Source: CAVREM01 sp963728825 (lineage in GTDB: Bacteria > Acidobacteriota > Vicinamibacteria > Vicinamibacterales > CAVVIG01). From it: 64,000 nt of DNA. The notes under the pieces were generated by a model. The model did not search any database. It saw nothing but the letters and a program-made list of their open reading frames with translations, and was not told the origin of the DNA. This document shows positions 7,824-16,164 of the stretch, one piece after another. Where the stretch lies: positions 620,001 through 684,000 of the forward strand of contig CAVSLA010000004.1 in NCBI GenBank assembly GCA_963728825.1, read 5' to 3'. Each line of letters starts with the position of its first letter. Position 1 is the stretch's first letter. Position numbers and translations under genes: made by a program.

Positions 7824-8411
7824 TCAGGCGGCGGCGCGGCGCATGGTAAACCGCCGCCGCACGAACCGGAACAGGACGGTTGCGAAGACGAGGATCAGCG
7901 TCAGCAGGAACACGGTGATCCCCAGCGCGATGACCGGGTGCTCGGTGGCGAAGTAGACCAGGCCGATCGCGATGAGGTCCTCCACGAAGCTGAGGATCCA
8001 GTTGCTGACGGGTTCGGGGCTGGTGTTCACGGCGGCCCGGGTCCCCGCCTTCGTGAGGTGGGTGGCGAGCGCCACCGAGGCCCCGAGCATTCCAGCGAGG
8101 GCATCCATGCTCGGCGACGGCGATCCCAGCGCGGTGATGGCGACGAGCGCGCCACCCACCGGGCGGATGATGGTGTGCGCGGCGTCCCACACGGTATCGA
8201 CCCAGGGGATCTTGTCGGCGACGAACTCGACCAGGTAGAGGACGACCGCGACGCCGATCACCACGGGATGGCCGAACGGTTCGAACTGCGTCGGCAGGTC
8301 GACGAGATTGAAGCGCTGGCACAGCCCGAGCACGGCGATGGTCGCGTACAGATTCAGTCCGGACGCGAACGCGAACGGCATCGTGTGACCGAGCGCGGTG
8401 AGAATGTCCAC
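7824..8411 (-). CDS. DUF4126 integral membrane protein
   Basis: A 195-residue inner-membrane protein with about five hydrophobic segments, matching the DUF4126 family by its opening 'HTMPFAFASGLNLYATI', the loop 'FVADKIPWVDTVWDAAHTII' and the conserved Gly/Pro-rich 'RPVGGALVAITALG'. It ends in a cluster of arginines placing the C-terminus in the cytoplasm. The family has no established role. It starts 9 bp after the GNAT gene on the same strand, so the two are likely co-transcribed; the next gene downstream is the ferredoxin, 110 bp away. Confidence 0.88.
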   Translation of the reverse strand: MDILTALGHTMPFAFASGLNLYATIAVLGLCQRFNLVDLPTQFEPFGHPVVIGVAVVLYLVEFVADKIPWVDTVWDAAHTIIRPVGGALVAITALGSPSPSMDALAGMLGASVALATHLTKAGTRAAVNTSPEPVSNWILSFVEDLIAIGLVYFATEHPVIALGITVFLLTLILVFATVLFRFVRRRFTMRRAAA

Positions 8412-8420
8412 GGTTCGAGA

Positions 8421-8891
8421 TTACTCGATACGGCGGAACATGGCGGGACTTTCAGCGAGCTGATAGCCCAGCGATTCGTAGAGCGGACGGCCGAAGGCGC
8501 TGGCGTTGAGCGCCACGGCTTTGATCCCCGCGCTGCGGCACCAGTCGTGGATCGCATCCATGACCAGCCGCGCCAGGCCGCGTCCGCGGTGCGCGGGCTC
8601 GGTGTAGACGTTGTAGACGAAGGCGAGCCGCCCGCCGGGATACTGAGGTCCCGGCGGCCAGGGCAGCTCGGTGACGCCGCCGCCAGCCACGACTTCTCCC
8701 ATGTCTGTTTCGACGAGCCAGGCGCGATAGAGGTTCCTCCGCATCGCATCCGGCAGCCACGCGCGGAACGGCGCGTCGGCCGCCGCGACGTCGGCGGCTG
8801 GTGTGCCCATGTCGGCGAACATCGCCAGCCGGTGATGGACCATCACGTCGAGATCGTCGAGCGTTGCCGGCCGCACGCGGTACGGAGACAT
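8421..8891 (-). CDS. GNAT family N-acetyltransferase
   Basis: Acetyl-CoA-dependent acyltransferase of 156 residues. The GNAT fold is shown by 'YRVRPATLDDLDVMVHH' at the start, the core strand 'LAFVYNVYTEPAHRGRGLAR' containing the pyrophosphate-binding RGRGLA loop, and the C-terminal 'AVALNASAFGRPLYESLGY' motif. The substrate is not predictable from sequence. ATG 8891 was preferred over an upstream in-frame ATG because the extension overlaps the divergently transcribed chlorite dismutase-family gene, which starts 25 bp away; the two genes therefore share a very short promoter region. Confidence 0.88.
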   Translation of the reverse strand: MSPYRVRPATLDDLDVMVHHRLAMFADMGTPAADVAAADAPFRAWLPDAMRRNLYRAWLVETDMGEVVAGGGVTELPWPPGPQYPGGRLAFVYNVYTEPAHRGRGLARLVMDAIHDWCRSAGIKAVALNASAFGRPLYESLGYQLAESPAMFRRIE

Positions 8892-8915
8892 GAAGCCGCG
8901 GATTATACTCAGGCC

Positions 8916-9644
8916 ATGGCGACAGAGACGAGACGCGGCCCGGAGCCGCCGGATATCAGCGAGCGCGGCGGCGTGAAAAATGGTCAGCCGCAACGGTCGA
9001 ACGAGCGGCTGTTCATGCAATTGCTGGCATTTGGCGGATGCACCGACTCGCGCGCGCTTGCCGACACCTTGACCCGAGCCGGTCTCGACGCGGTGCTGTA
9101 CGAGGACCTGAACGATCCGCGCGGTGTCGCGCTGCTGACCCTGAGCCAGGACCCGGCGGTGTTTCTGGATTCGCTACGCCCCGTGCTGAACACGGCGCCC
9201 TTTGCGGCCCTGACGCAAAAGCCTGAGTACACGATGCTCGGCCGCACCTACGCGATCGGCTACGAGCCGGATCTGACCGAGACGCTCCTCGAGCGGCCTC
9301 GCCGGACCGTCTTGAACCCAGCCTGGATGTGGAGCGTGTGGTACCCGTTGCGTCGCAGCGGCCGGTTCGCGCAGCTGCCGGCGGAAGAGCAGCGCGTCAT
9401 CCTCGCCGAGCACGGCACGATCGGCATGTCGTATGGCGCCGGCGACTACGCCCATGACATCCGGCTCGCCTGCCACGGGCTCGACAAGGACGACAACGAC
9501 TTCGTCGTCGGTCTGATCGGGAAAGAACTGTATCCGCTGTCGCGAATCGTCCAGGAGATGCGCCGGACCCAGCAGACTGCGCTGTACCTGGAGCGGCTCG
9601 GTCCGTTCTTCGTGGGCCGGGCGATCTATCAGAGCCCGGCTTGA
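8916..9644 (+). CDS. Chlorite dismutase / coproheme decarboxylase family protein
   Basis: Heme-binding protein of 242 residues in the Cld superfamily, in which most non-chlorite-respiring members are coproheme decarboxylases (ChdC/HemQ) completing heme b synthesis. Visible signatures: 'VWYPLRRSGRFAQLP' with Tyr143 at the position of the ChdC catalytic tyrosine, 'EHGTIGMSY' with His166 as likely proximal heme ligand, 'HGLDKDDNDFVVGL', and the terminal 'RLGPFFVGRAI'. No Arg typical of true chlorite dismutases can be assigned with certainty. A proline-rich leader of about 30 residues precedes the fold. No other heme-synthesis gene is nearby, so ChdC activity is an inference from family. Confidence 0.82.
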   Translation: MATETRRGPEPPDISERGGVKNGQPQRSNERLFMQLLAFGGCTDSRALADTLTRAGLDAVLYEDLNDPRGVALLTLSQDPAVFLDSLRPVLNTAPFAALTQKPEYTMLGRTYAIGYEPDLTETLLERPRRTVLNPAWMWSVWYPLRRSGRFAQLPAEEQRVILAEHGTIGMSYGAGDYAHDIRLACHGLDKDDNDFVVGLIGKELYPLSRIVQEMRRTQQTALYLERLGPFFVGRAIYQSPA

Positions 9645-9646
9645 TC

Positions 9647-9718
9647 CTCTTGTAAGGCGGACCTCGCTCTTGTAGGGCGGACCTCTCGCTCTTGTAGGGC
9701 GGACCTCTTAGGTCCGCC
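9647..9718. repeat. Triplicated CTCTTGTAGGGCGGACCT unit with inverted end
   Basis: Three imperfect direct copies of an 18-22 base unit lie just after the chlorite dismutase-family stop, and the last is followed by AGGTCCGCC (9710-9718), complementary to GGCGGACCT, so the end folds into a 9-bp stem. It sits between two convergent genes and could terminate both (inference). Confidence 0.8.
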
Positions 9719-9725
9719 GCGCGCT

Positions 9726-11366
9726 CTATTCGATGTCGGCGGTCGTCGCGAACTTCGGCGGGCGCCGATGCTTCGTCGCCTGCTCGTAGGCGTACGCGAT
9801 CTTGATCAGCGTCGGCTCGCTCCACGCGCGACCGATAAACGAGATTCCCAGCGGCAGTCCACGGAAATAGCCCATCGGCACGGTGACGTGTGGGTAGCCG
9901 GCAACGGCGGCCACCGATGACGGGCTCGACGCACTTGCCGGAACCGCGTCGCCGCTGACGAGGTCAATCAGCCAGGGGGGGCCAAACGTCGGCGCCACCA
10001 GCGCGTCGAGGCGGTGCTTGTTCATCACCGCGTCAAGTCCCAGCGTCCGCGCCTGGCGCCGGCTCGAGGCGAGTGCCTTCAGATACGCCGGGCTCGTCAG
10101 CGGGCCCTTGGCCTCGGCCATCTCCATGATTTCCTGACCGAAGTACTTGAGCTCCTCGTCCGAACGTTTTCGATTGAAGGCGATGACGTCGGTCAGCGAG
10201 CGCATCGGCGACGCGGGGCCGAGCGCCGCCAAGTAGCTGTTCAGATCGGCTTTGAACTCATGGAGCAGGACTTCGAACTCGTCCGCGTCGAAGGCGCCGA
10301 GGGTGGGAATGTTGGCCGGATCGACAATGACCGCGCCCTGCTTCTTCATGTCGGCGATGGCGATCTCGGCCAGACGGTCAGCCGCGGGACTGTAGCCGAA
10401 CAGTTTGTCGCGGACAATCCCGATGCGCGCGCCCTGAAGCCCGTTCGCGTCGAGGGCCGCGGCGTAGTCGCGCGCGGCATGGCCGGCCGCGTCGGCGGTC
10501 GCGGCATCTTCGCGATCGGAGCCGTCGACCGCGGCGAGGATCGCGGCGGCGTCGGCCACGGTCCGCGTCATCGGGCCGGCGGTGTCCTGACTATGCGCAA
10601 TCGGCACGATGCCGCTCCGGCTCACGAGCCCCAGCGTCGGCTTGAACCCGACGAGCGAGGTGCTGTGCGCGGGACACACGATGGAGCCGTCGGTCTCGGT
10701 ACCGATCGCCCCGGCGGCCAGGTTCGCCGCCACGGCGACGGCCGAACCGGAGCTCGAGCCGCACGGATTTCGATCGAGCGCATACGGATTTCGCGTCTGG
10801 CCGCCGCGGGCGCTCCAGCCGCTCGATGAGTGCGTCGACCGGGCGTTGGCCCATTCGCTGAGGTTCGTCTTGCCGAAGATGACGGCGCCCGCTTCTCGCA
10901 GACGCGCCACCACGAAGGCATCGTGCGGCACGCGCAGGCCTTCGAGCGCCAGCGATCCGGCGGTCGTCGTCATGCGGTCGCTGGTCGCGATGTTGTCTTT
11001 GATGAGGATCGGGATGCCGTGCAGTGGTCCGCGCGGCCCTTTCTGTTTCCGCTCGGCGTCGAGTTGGTCGGCAATTCCCAGGGCCTCGGGATTCAGCTCG
11101 AGGATGCTTCGCAGCGACGGGCCGCTCCGATCGATCTGGCCGATGCGCTTCGTGTATTTCTCAACCAGTGAGCGCGCGGTTTCCTGGCCACTGGCCATCC
11201 GGGCCTGCAGGTCGGCGATCGTGGCTTCTTCGAGGTCGAACGGTGCGCTGTCCGAGGGGGGCGGTGGCGCCGCCGCAGGGGATCGGCTCTCACATGCGGC
11301 CGATGCCAGGATCACGATCACTATCGCCGACGCGAGCCGCCGGCGCACTTGAACGATCCGGTTCAT
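9726..11366 (-). CDS. Amidase signature family lipoprotein
   Basis: A 546-residue hydrolase of the amidase-signature family. The catalytic triad is visible: Lys123 ('ILIKDN'), cis-Ser204 ('NPCGSSSGSAVA') and nucleophile Ser228 ('GTETDGSIVCPA'), with the standard 24-residue spacing between the serines. The N-terminus is a lipoprotein signal with lipobox 'ASAAC' (Cys25), so the enzyme is envelope-anchored, unlike GatA of tRNA amidation. It belongs to the peptide amidase-like exported subgroup; the substrate amide is unknown. It starts 32 bp after the trxC stop on the same strand and converges with the chlorite dismutase-family gene. Confidence 0.93.
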   Translation of the reverse strand: MNRIVQVRRRLASAIVIVILASAACESRSPAAAPPPPSDSAPFDLEEATIADLQARMASGQETARSLVEKYTKRIGQIDRSGPSLRSILELNPEALGIADQLDAERKQKGPRGPLHGIPILIKDNIATSDRMTTTAGSLALEGLRVPHDAFVVARLREAGAVIFGKTNLSEWANARSTHSSSGWSARGGQTRNPYALDRNPCGSSSGSAVAVAANLAAGAIGTETDGSIVCPAHSTSLVGFKPTLGLVSRSGIVPIAHSQDTAGPMTRTVADAAAILAAVDGSDREDAATADAAGHAARDYAAALDANGLQGARIGIVRDKLFGYSPAADRLAEIAIADMKKQGAVIVDPANIPTLGAFDADEFEVLLHEFKADLNSYLAALGPASPMRSLTDVIAFNRKRSDEELKYFGQEIMEMAEAKGPLTSPAYLKALASSRRQARTLGLDAVMNKHRLDALVAPTFGPPWLIDLVSGDAVPASASSPSSVAAVAGYPHVTVPMGYFRGLPLGISFIGRAWSEPTLIKIAYAYEQATKHRRPPKFATTADIE

Positions 11367-11398
11367 CCGATCACCGTCAGCGTGAACGACACGGCAGG

Positions 11399-11872
11399 TC
11401 AGCGTTTGACGACGGCCGTCGATTGCTCGACGAACTGTTCGATGTCGGCCGCTGGCCGCGCGCCGGCGGTGCGTCCGACTTCGCGACCACCCGCGAACAC
11501 GGCGAGCGTCGGAATGGACCGGATCGCGAATCGCTCTCCAACATCACCAAGGACGTCGGTGTTCACCTTTACGACGAGGAACCGGCCCGCCGCGCGGGCA
11601 GCGACCTTCTGCAGCTCGGGTGCAACCATCCGGCACGGTCCACACCACGGCGCCCAGTAATCCACGACGACCGGGATCGCCGCATTCGCGATGAGCCGAT
11701 CGAAATCCTGCGAAGAAGCCATTTCGATCGGCTGGCTGGGCGGCCGCAGCTCAGTCTTGCAGCGCGCGCATCGCACCGCGCGATCCAGCTGGTCGTACGG
11801 CAGGCGATTCTGCTGGCTGCAGGACGGGCAGCCGACCACAATGCCGCGATCGTCGAACGTATAGGGGCTCAT
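11399..11872 (-). CDS. trxC: Thioredoxin 2 (zinc-binding thioredoxin)
   Basis: Disulfide reductase of 157 residues. The N-terminal zinc ribbon has two CxxC pairs (Cys15/Cys18 and Cys35/Cys38), the hallmark of TrxC, followed by a complete thioredoxin fold with the canonical active site W76-C77-G-P-C80 and the cis-proline in 'RSIPTLAVF'. It lacks a signal peptide, so it is cytoplasmic. It lies directly upstream of the amidase gene and 67 bp after the transglycosylase start region; no oxidative-stress regulator is adjacent. Confidence 0.95.
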   Translation of the reverse strand: MSPYTFDDRGIVVGCPSCSQQNRLPYDQLDRAVRCARCKTELRPPSQPIEMASSQDFDRLIANAAIPVVVDYWAPWCGPCRMVAPELQKVAARAAGRFLVVKVNTDVLGDVGERFAIRSIPTLAVFAGGREVGRTAGARPAADIEQFVEQSTAVVKR

Positions 11873-11939
11873 ACCATGATTCTAAACGCCCCCGACTCGA
11901 GGTCGGGTGCGAACGACCGGGCGACTTCATCTAAGGCCG

Positions 11940-12983
11940 TCAGTTCGCGATACGGTCGCTCATCAGGCCGACGCTGAGCGCGTAGGCATGCGCGCAGTTA
12001 TAGTCGAGCAGGACCTCGTAGTTGCGGTACACCAGAAAGTGACGGGATGAGCCGGAGACGAGTGAGGCGTTGAAGTCGGCTTTGGGCAGGTCGCCGCCAT
12101 CCATGAGCCGGACGCCGAGACGCTGCCACTCGGCGAGGGGCAGCGCGACCGTCATCTGCCGACGGGCCCGGCAACCGGTCGTCCGCTGCACGACTTCGGT
12201 CTTCACGAAACGGGCGGTTTCGGCGGACATGCGCACCTCGCGCCCCCACCGCTCGCCTGCCACCCACCCATATCCCTTCAGGTAGTTGGCAATCGACGCG
12301 AAGATGTCAGGCGGCGACGTCCAGATGTTCCGGCGGTTGTCGCCGTCGAAGTCTTCCGCGTACTTCAGGTAACTGGACGGCATGAACTGCGGCTGGCCCA
12401 TCGCGCCCGCCCACGAGCCTCGCATGTTGGCGAGCTCGATGTACCCGCGGTCGAGGATTTCGAGCGCGCTGAACAGTTCATTCCGGAAAAGCGTCGATCG
12501 ACGGGGATCCCAGGCGAGAGTGGCCAGCGCCCCGATGGTCGGGCGCACGCCGAGAAAACGGCCGAAGTTCGACTCGATACCCCAGACGGCGACGATGACC
12601 TGTGCCGGCACGTCGTATCGCTCGTCGATCTGATCGAGCACTTGACGGTGGCGCGCGGCCATCTGCCGAGCCGTTCTGACGATCGACGCTCGCGTCTGAC
12701 GCGCGATATACGTTTCGATCGGGAGCACCGTCTCGGCCTGCGCGCGATCGCGTTCCAGGACGACCGGCAACGGCTCCTCGACGGTGGCGAGCGCCTTGTC
12801 GACGGTCTCCTCGCGCAGGCCGCGAGACAGCGCTTCGGCGCGCAGTTCCTGCAGCCACTCGGCAAACGATGGACGTGATTGCGCCTCGACAACCGCGGGG
12901 GCAGGAGTCTGGGCCGATACGACAGGCCACGAGGCCTGCGTTACGAGAGCGACCAGCGCCAGCGCGAACGATCCCGCACGCAC
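11940..12983 (-). CDS. MltB-like lytic murein transglycosylase
   Basis: Periplasmic enzyme of 347 residues that cleaves peptidoglycan glycan strands to 1,6-anhydromuropeptides. A Sec signal ('MRAGSFALALVALVTQASWP...SAQ') precedes the MltB/SLT fold with the catalytic Glu137 in 'VWGIESNFGRFLG' and the diagnostic 'GSWAGAMGQPQFMPSSY'. 'DFDGDNRRNIW' matches the calcium-binding EF-hand-like loop of MltB. No lipobox is seen, so it is soluble in the periplasm. The ATG at 12983 is preceded by a short AGAGG. Orientation matches trxC and the amidase, but the gaps are large enough for separate transcription. Confidence 0.93.
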   Translation of the reverse strand: MRAGSFALALVALVTQASWPVVSAQTPAPAVVEAQSRPSFAEWLQELRAEALSRGLREETVDKALATVEEPLPVVLERDRAQAETVLPIETYIARQTRASIVRTARQMAARHRQVLDQIDERYDVPAQVIVAVWGIESNFGRFLGVRPTIGALATLAWDPRRSTLFRNELFSALEILDRGYIELANMRGSWAGAMGQPQFMPSSYLKYAEDFDGDNRRNIWTSPPDIFASIANYLKGYGWVAGERWGREVRMSAETARFVKTEVVQRTTGCRARRQMTVALPLAEWQRLGVRLMDGGDLPKADFNASLVSGSSRHFLVYRNYEVLLDYNCAHAYALSVGLMSDRIAN

Positions 12984-13129
12984 CTCTTCAGTTTACAACC
13001 GTTCCCGCGCGGTGCCCGGGTTGCCGGTAAGGCGAGAGCTGTTCAGACCGGCGGACCGACGGTTTCAGCGTCAGCACGTGCAATCAGGGTTGCGGAGCGC
13101 CCCGCAGCTCAACCGCACACGTGATTCGG

Positions 13130-15259
13130 CTACGCCGCCATCACCTTCAGCCGGCGGAAGACGGCGTTGACGCGCGAAAGCAGTACGGCCGGATCGAAAG
13201 GTTTCAGCATGTAGTCGTCGGCGCCGAGCTCGAGGACGCGTCGTTCGACGCCGGGTCCTTCCTCCGAGGTCAACACGACGATGGGCAGCGTCGCGAGCGT
13301 GAAGTCGCGACGCAGGCGGGCGATCGCTTCGTAGCCGTCCATCTCCGGCATGTTCAGATCGATCAGCAGGAGATCGGGCCGTTCACGGACGGCGATTTCG
13401 ACGGCCTGCCGGCCGTTGACGGCCTCGAGCACGTCGAAGTGTTCGCGCTCGAGCAGAAGCTTCACGAGCATGCGGGTAATCGGCTCGTCGTCGGTGATGA
13501 GCACACGAGGCCGCGTGTGGGTTTTGACCGTTGCCGCGTCGCCTTCGACAGCCAGCACGCGGTTGACTTCCTCGATTGACGTGATGCCATCGGCGACGAG
13601 CTTCAGCGCCCGGTCACGCATCGTTTGATGGCCGGCGGCCCTCATCGCCGCGCGGATCTCGTGGGCGGTGGCGCCGCGCGAAATCGCATCGCGCAGCTCG
13701 TCGTTGGGCGTCAGCACCTCGACGAGCGGCACCCGACCCAGGTAGCCGGTGTGCTTGCACTGCGGGCAGCCGGCGCCCTGCGAGGCGGGAATCCTCGTCA
13801 ACCCGTATTCCGATCCGCGGCGGCGCGCTTCGAGCTCGTCGTGCGTGCGCCGGCAATGCGGGCACAGCGAGCGGACGAGCCGCTGCGCCACCACCGCCGC
13901 CAGGCTCTCCGCGATCTTGAACGGCTCCAATCCGAGGTTGGTCAGACGAGTAATCGCCGTCGCTGAATCCGCGGTGTGAAGGGAGGAGAGGACGAGGTGC
14001 CCGGTGTAGGCCGCCTGACCGACGATCTGCGCGACTTCCTCGTCGCGAATCTCGCCGACCATGATGACGTTCGGGTCCTGCCGCATCAACGATCGCAGAA
14101 TGGTCGCGAACGTGTTGCCGGTTTTGGTGTTGACCGGGATTTGTGCGACGCCCGGCACGGTGCGTTCGACCGGGTCCTCGACGCTGACGATGTTCGTCCG
14201 CCCCGTACGCAGGTGGCCGAGCGCCGCGTAGAGCGTCGTCGTCTTGCCGCTGCCGGTCGGTCCGGTCACGAGCACGAGACCATCAGGACGGGCGAGTGCC
14301 TGTCGGAGACGGGTCGTCGTGTCGGCGTCATAGCCCAGACGCTCGAGGCTCTGGAGCGGGCTGTGGCTGTCGATGACGCGCAGCACCAGCTTTTCGCCGT
14401 CGACCGTCGGCAGCGACGAGAGGCGGACGTCGATCTGCCGGCCGTTGACCTTCAGCCGGAACGATCCGTCCTGCGGGCGGTGGCGGATCGCGATATCGGC
14501 GCGGGCCATGATCTTGAAGCGGTTGCGGATCGGTTGCGAGATCGCCGCCGGCAGCGTCAACGCCGGTTCGAGGACGCCGCAGATGCGGTAGCGGATCACC
14601 GTGCCGTCGGCGCCGCATTCGATGTGCACGTCGCTGGCGCCGACTTCCACCGCCCGCGCGACGATGTGATTGCAGAAGTCGATGACCGCCGATTCGGACG
14701 TCGCGGCACCGTCGAAGACGTCGAGCGCTTCGACGGTCGGCCGCTCGCTGCGCAGGCGATCCGCCAGCACGTCGAGCTCACGCAGGCGCGGATAACAGAT
14801 GTCCAACCGCTCGAGCACCGCGGTACGGGTGGCCACCATCGCCTGGGTGCGGCGGCCTGATGCGAACGCCAGGTCGCGTTCCGCATCGGGGTTGAACGGC
14901 CGGCAGGTCGCGTAGGTCAGCGTCCGGTTGTCGACCGACAGCGGCACGATGAGCAGCTGGCGCGCGAGGCGTTCGGGTACGAGCCGGATGGCGAGCTCGC
15001 TCGACGCGGTCGCGGCGAGATCCAGCAGTCCGCCACCGGCCGCGACGGCCAGGGCCTCGTAGGTGGCCGGCTCGGCGGCCAGGCCGAGCGCCACAATCGC
15101 CTCGGCAACCGGAATCGCCTGTCGCTCCGCCTCCCGTTCGGCGATCAACAGATCGTTGCGACTGATGACGCCGCGTTCGAGCAGCAGTTCCGGGAGTCCC
15201 GCGGAACCCCTCGAGCGGGGCGATGGATGACCGGACCTCGCAGTATCAACCAGATGCAC
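13130..15259 (-). CDS. GspE/PilB-type ATPase fused to a C-terminal receiver domain
   Basis: A 709-residue protein joining a secretion/pilus assembly ATPase to a phosphorylation receiver. Order: N-terminal MshEN/GspE-N region (about 15-130), core ATPase with Walker A 'GPTGSGKT' (about 333-340), Asp box 'VEDPVERTVPG', Walker B 'VGEIRDEEVAQI', His box 'SLHTADSATAI', the tetracysteine zinc motif ('CPHC...CPQC'), then from about 585 a CheY-like domain with acidic pocket 'ITDDEP', phosphoacceptor Asp634 ('LIDLNMPEMDG') and 'MLKPFD'. Start GTG 15259 has GAGG seven bases upstream; a farther ATG at 15403 gives an Arg-rich non-conserved extension. Phosphorylation could tune the motor (inference). No pilin or secretin genes are adjacent; a two-component pair is divergent. 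Confidence 0.88.
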   Translation of the reverse strand: MHLVDTARSGHPSPRSRGSAGLPELLLERGVISRNDLLIAEREAERQAIPVAEAIVALGLAAEPATYEALAVAAGGGLLDLAATASSELAIRLVPERLARQLLIVPLSVDNRTLTYATCRPFNPDAERDLAFASGRRTQAMVATRTAVLERLDICYPRLRELDVLADRLRSERPTVEALDVFDGAATSESAVIDFCNHIVARAVEVGASDVHIECGADGTVIRYRICGVLEPALTLPAAISQPIRNRFKIMARADIAIRHRPQDGSFRLKVNGRQIDVRLSSLPTVDGEKLVLRVIDSHSPLQSLERLGYDADTTTRLRQALARPDGLVLVTGPTGSGKTTTLYAALGHLRTGRTNIVSVEDPVERTVPGVAQIPVNTKTGNTFATILRSLMRQDPNVIMVGEIRDEEVAQIVGQAAYTGHLVLSSLHTADSATAITRLTNLGLEPFKIAESLAAVVAQRLVRSLCPHCRRTHDELEARRRGSEYGLTRIPASQGAGCPQCKHTGYLGRVPLVEVLTPNDELRDAISRGATAHEIRAAMRAAGHQTMRDRALKLVADGITSIEEVNRVLAVEGDAATVKTHTRPRVLITDDEPITRMLVKLLLEREHFDVLEAVNGRQAVEIAVRERPDLLLIDLNMPEMDGYEAIARLRRDFTLATLPIVVLTSEEGPGVERRVLELGADDYMLKPFDPAVLLSRVNAVFRRLKVMAA

Positions 15260-15495
15260 AGTAATGCCTCGTGAGGAACAGGTGACGCTCTCCGGGTCGA
15301 GCAAGACGATTGCCACGCCGGGCCGGGCGGATCTGCCCGGTATTTGCCGGGTGCGCGGTCGAATCGCACACTCCAGATGTGCGATCTGTGCGCCTGGCCG
15401 CACACTCGGCGGCGCACACTAATTGGCGGCCCATCACAGATCCGGCGCGGCAGCTCCGACGCTGATTTCGGGGCCGGCGATATGATGCCGACAGG

Positions 15496-16164
15496 ATGCG
15501 CGCCTTGATTGTGGAGGACGACCACGCCATCGCCGAGTTCGTGGCGCGTGGACTGCGTGAGGCCGGCTTTGCGGTCGACGAAGCGGCCGACGGCGCCGCG
15601 GGTCTCGAACGGGCGCTCGCCGACGACTACGACGTCGCGATAGTCGATCTGATGCTGCCGGGACGCGACGGCCTGTCGCTCATCGACGAGCTCCGCCGTC
15701 GCGGCCGCGCCACGCCGGTGCTCATCCTCAGCGCGAAGCGTTCCGTCGACGATCGCGTGCGCGGCCTGCAGTCGGGCGGCGACGACTACCTGACCAAACC
15801 CTTTGCCTTTGCCGAGCTCCTCGCGCGAATCCAGGCTCTCGTCCGGCGCTCGACGCGGGCGCCTGAGCCGACCACGCTGACGCTCGGCGATCTCACCCTG
15901 GATCTGCTGTCGCGGCGGGTCGCCCGGGGCGGGACGCCGATCGAGCTGCGGCCGCGGGAGTTCGCGCTGCTCGAGTACCTGATGCGGAATCCGGGCAAGG
16001 TCGTTTCGAAAACGATGATCCTCTCGCACGTGTGGGAATACAGCTTCGACCCCCAGACCAACATCGTCGATGTGCTGGTCAGCCGGCTGCGCGAGAAGAT
16101 CGATCGCCCGTTCGAACGGAAGCTGCTCCGCACGGTAAGAGGCGTGGGCTATGTCCTCGGATAA
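15496..16164 (+). CDS. OmpR/PhoB family response regulator
   Basis: DNA-binding response regulator of 222 residues: receiver domain (1-115) with acidic pair 'VEDDH', phosphoacceptor Asp51 in 'VIVDLMLPG'-like context ('AIVDLMLPG'), 'LSAK' and 'LTKPF', then a winged-helix effector domain (about 125-222) with 'LRPREFALLEYLMRNPGKVV' and the terminal 'VRGVGYVLG'. Its stop overlaps the histidine kinase start by 14 bp, indicating translational coupling to its cognate sensor. It is transcribed divergently from the GspE-receiver gene across a roughly 235-bp intergenic region, a likely site for autoregulation. Confidence 0.95.
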   Translation: MRALIVEDDHAIAEFVARGLREAGFAVDEAADGAAGLERALADDYDVAIVDLMLPGRDGLSLIDELRRRGRATPVLILSAKRSVDDRVRGLQSGGDDYLTKPFAFAELLARIQALVRRSTRAPEPTTLTLGDLTLDLLSRRVARGGTPIELRPREFALLEYLMRNPGKVVSKTMILSHVWEYSFDPQTNIVDVLVSRLREKIDRPFERKLLRTVRGVGYVLG

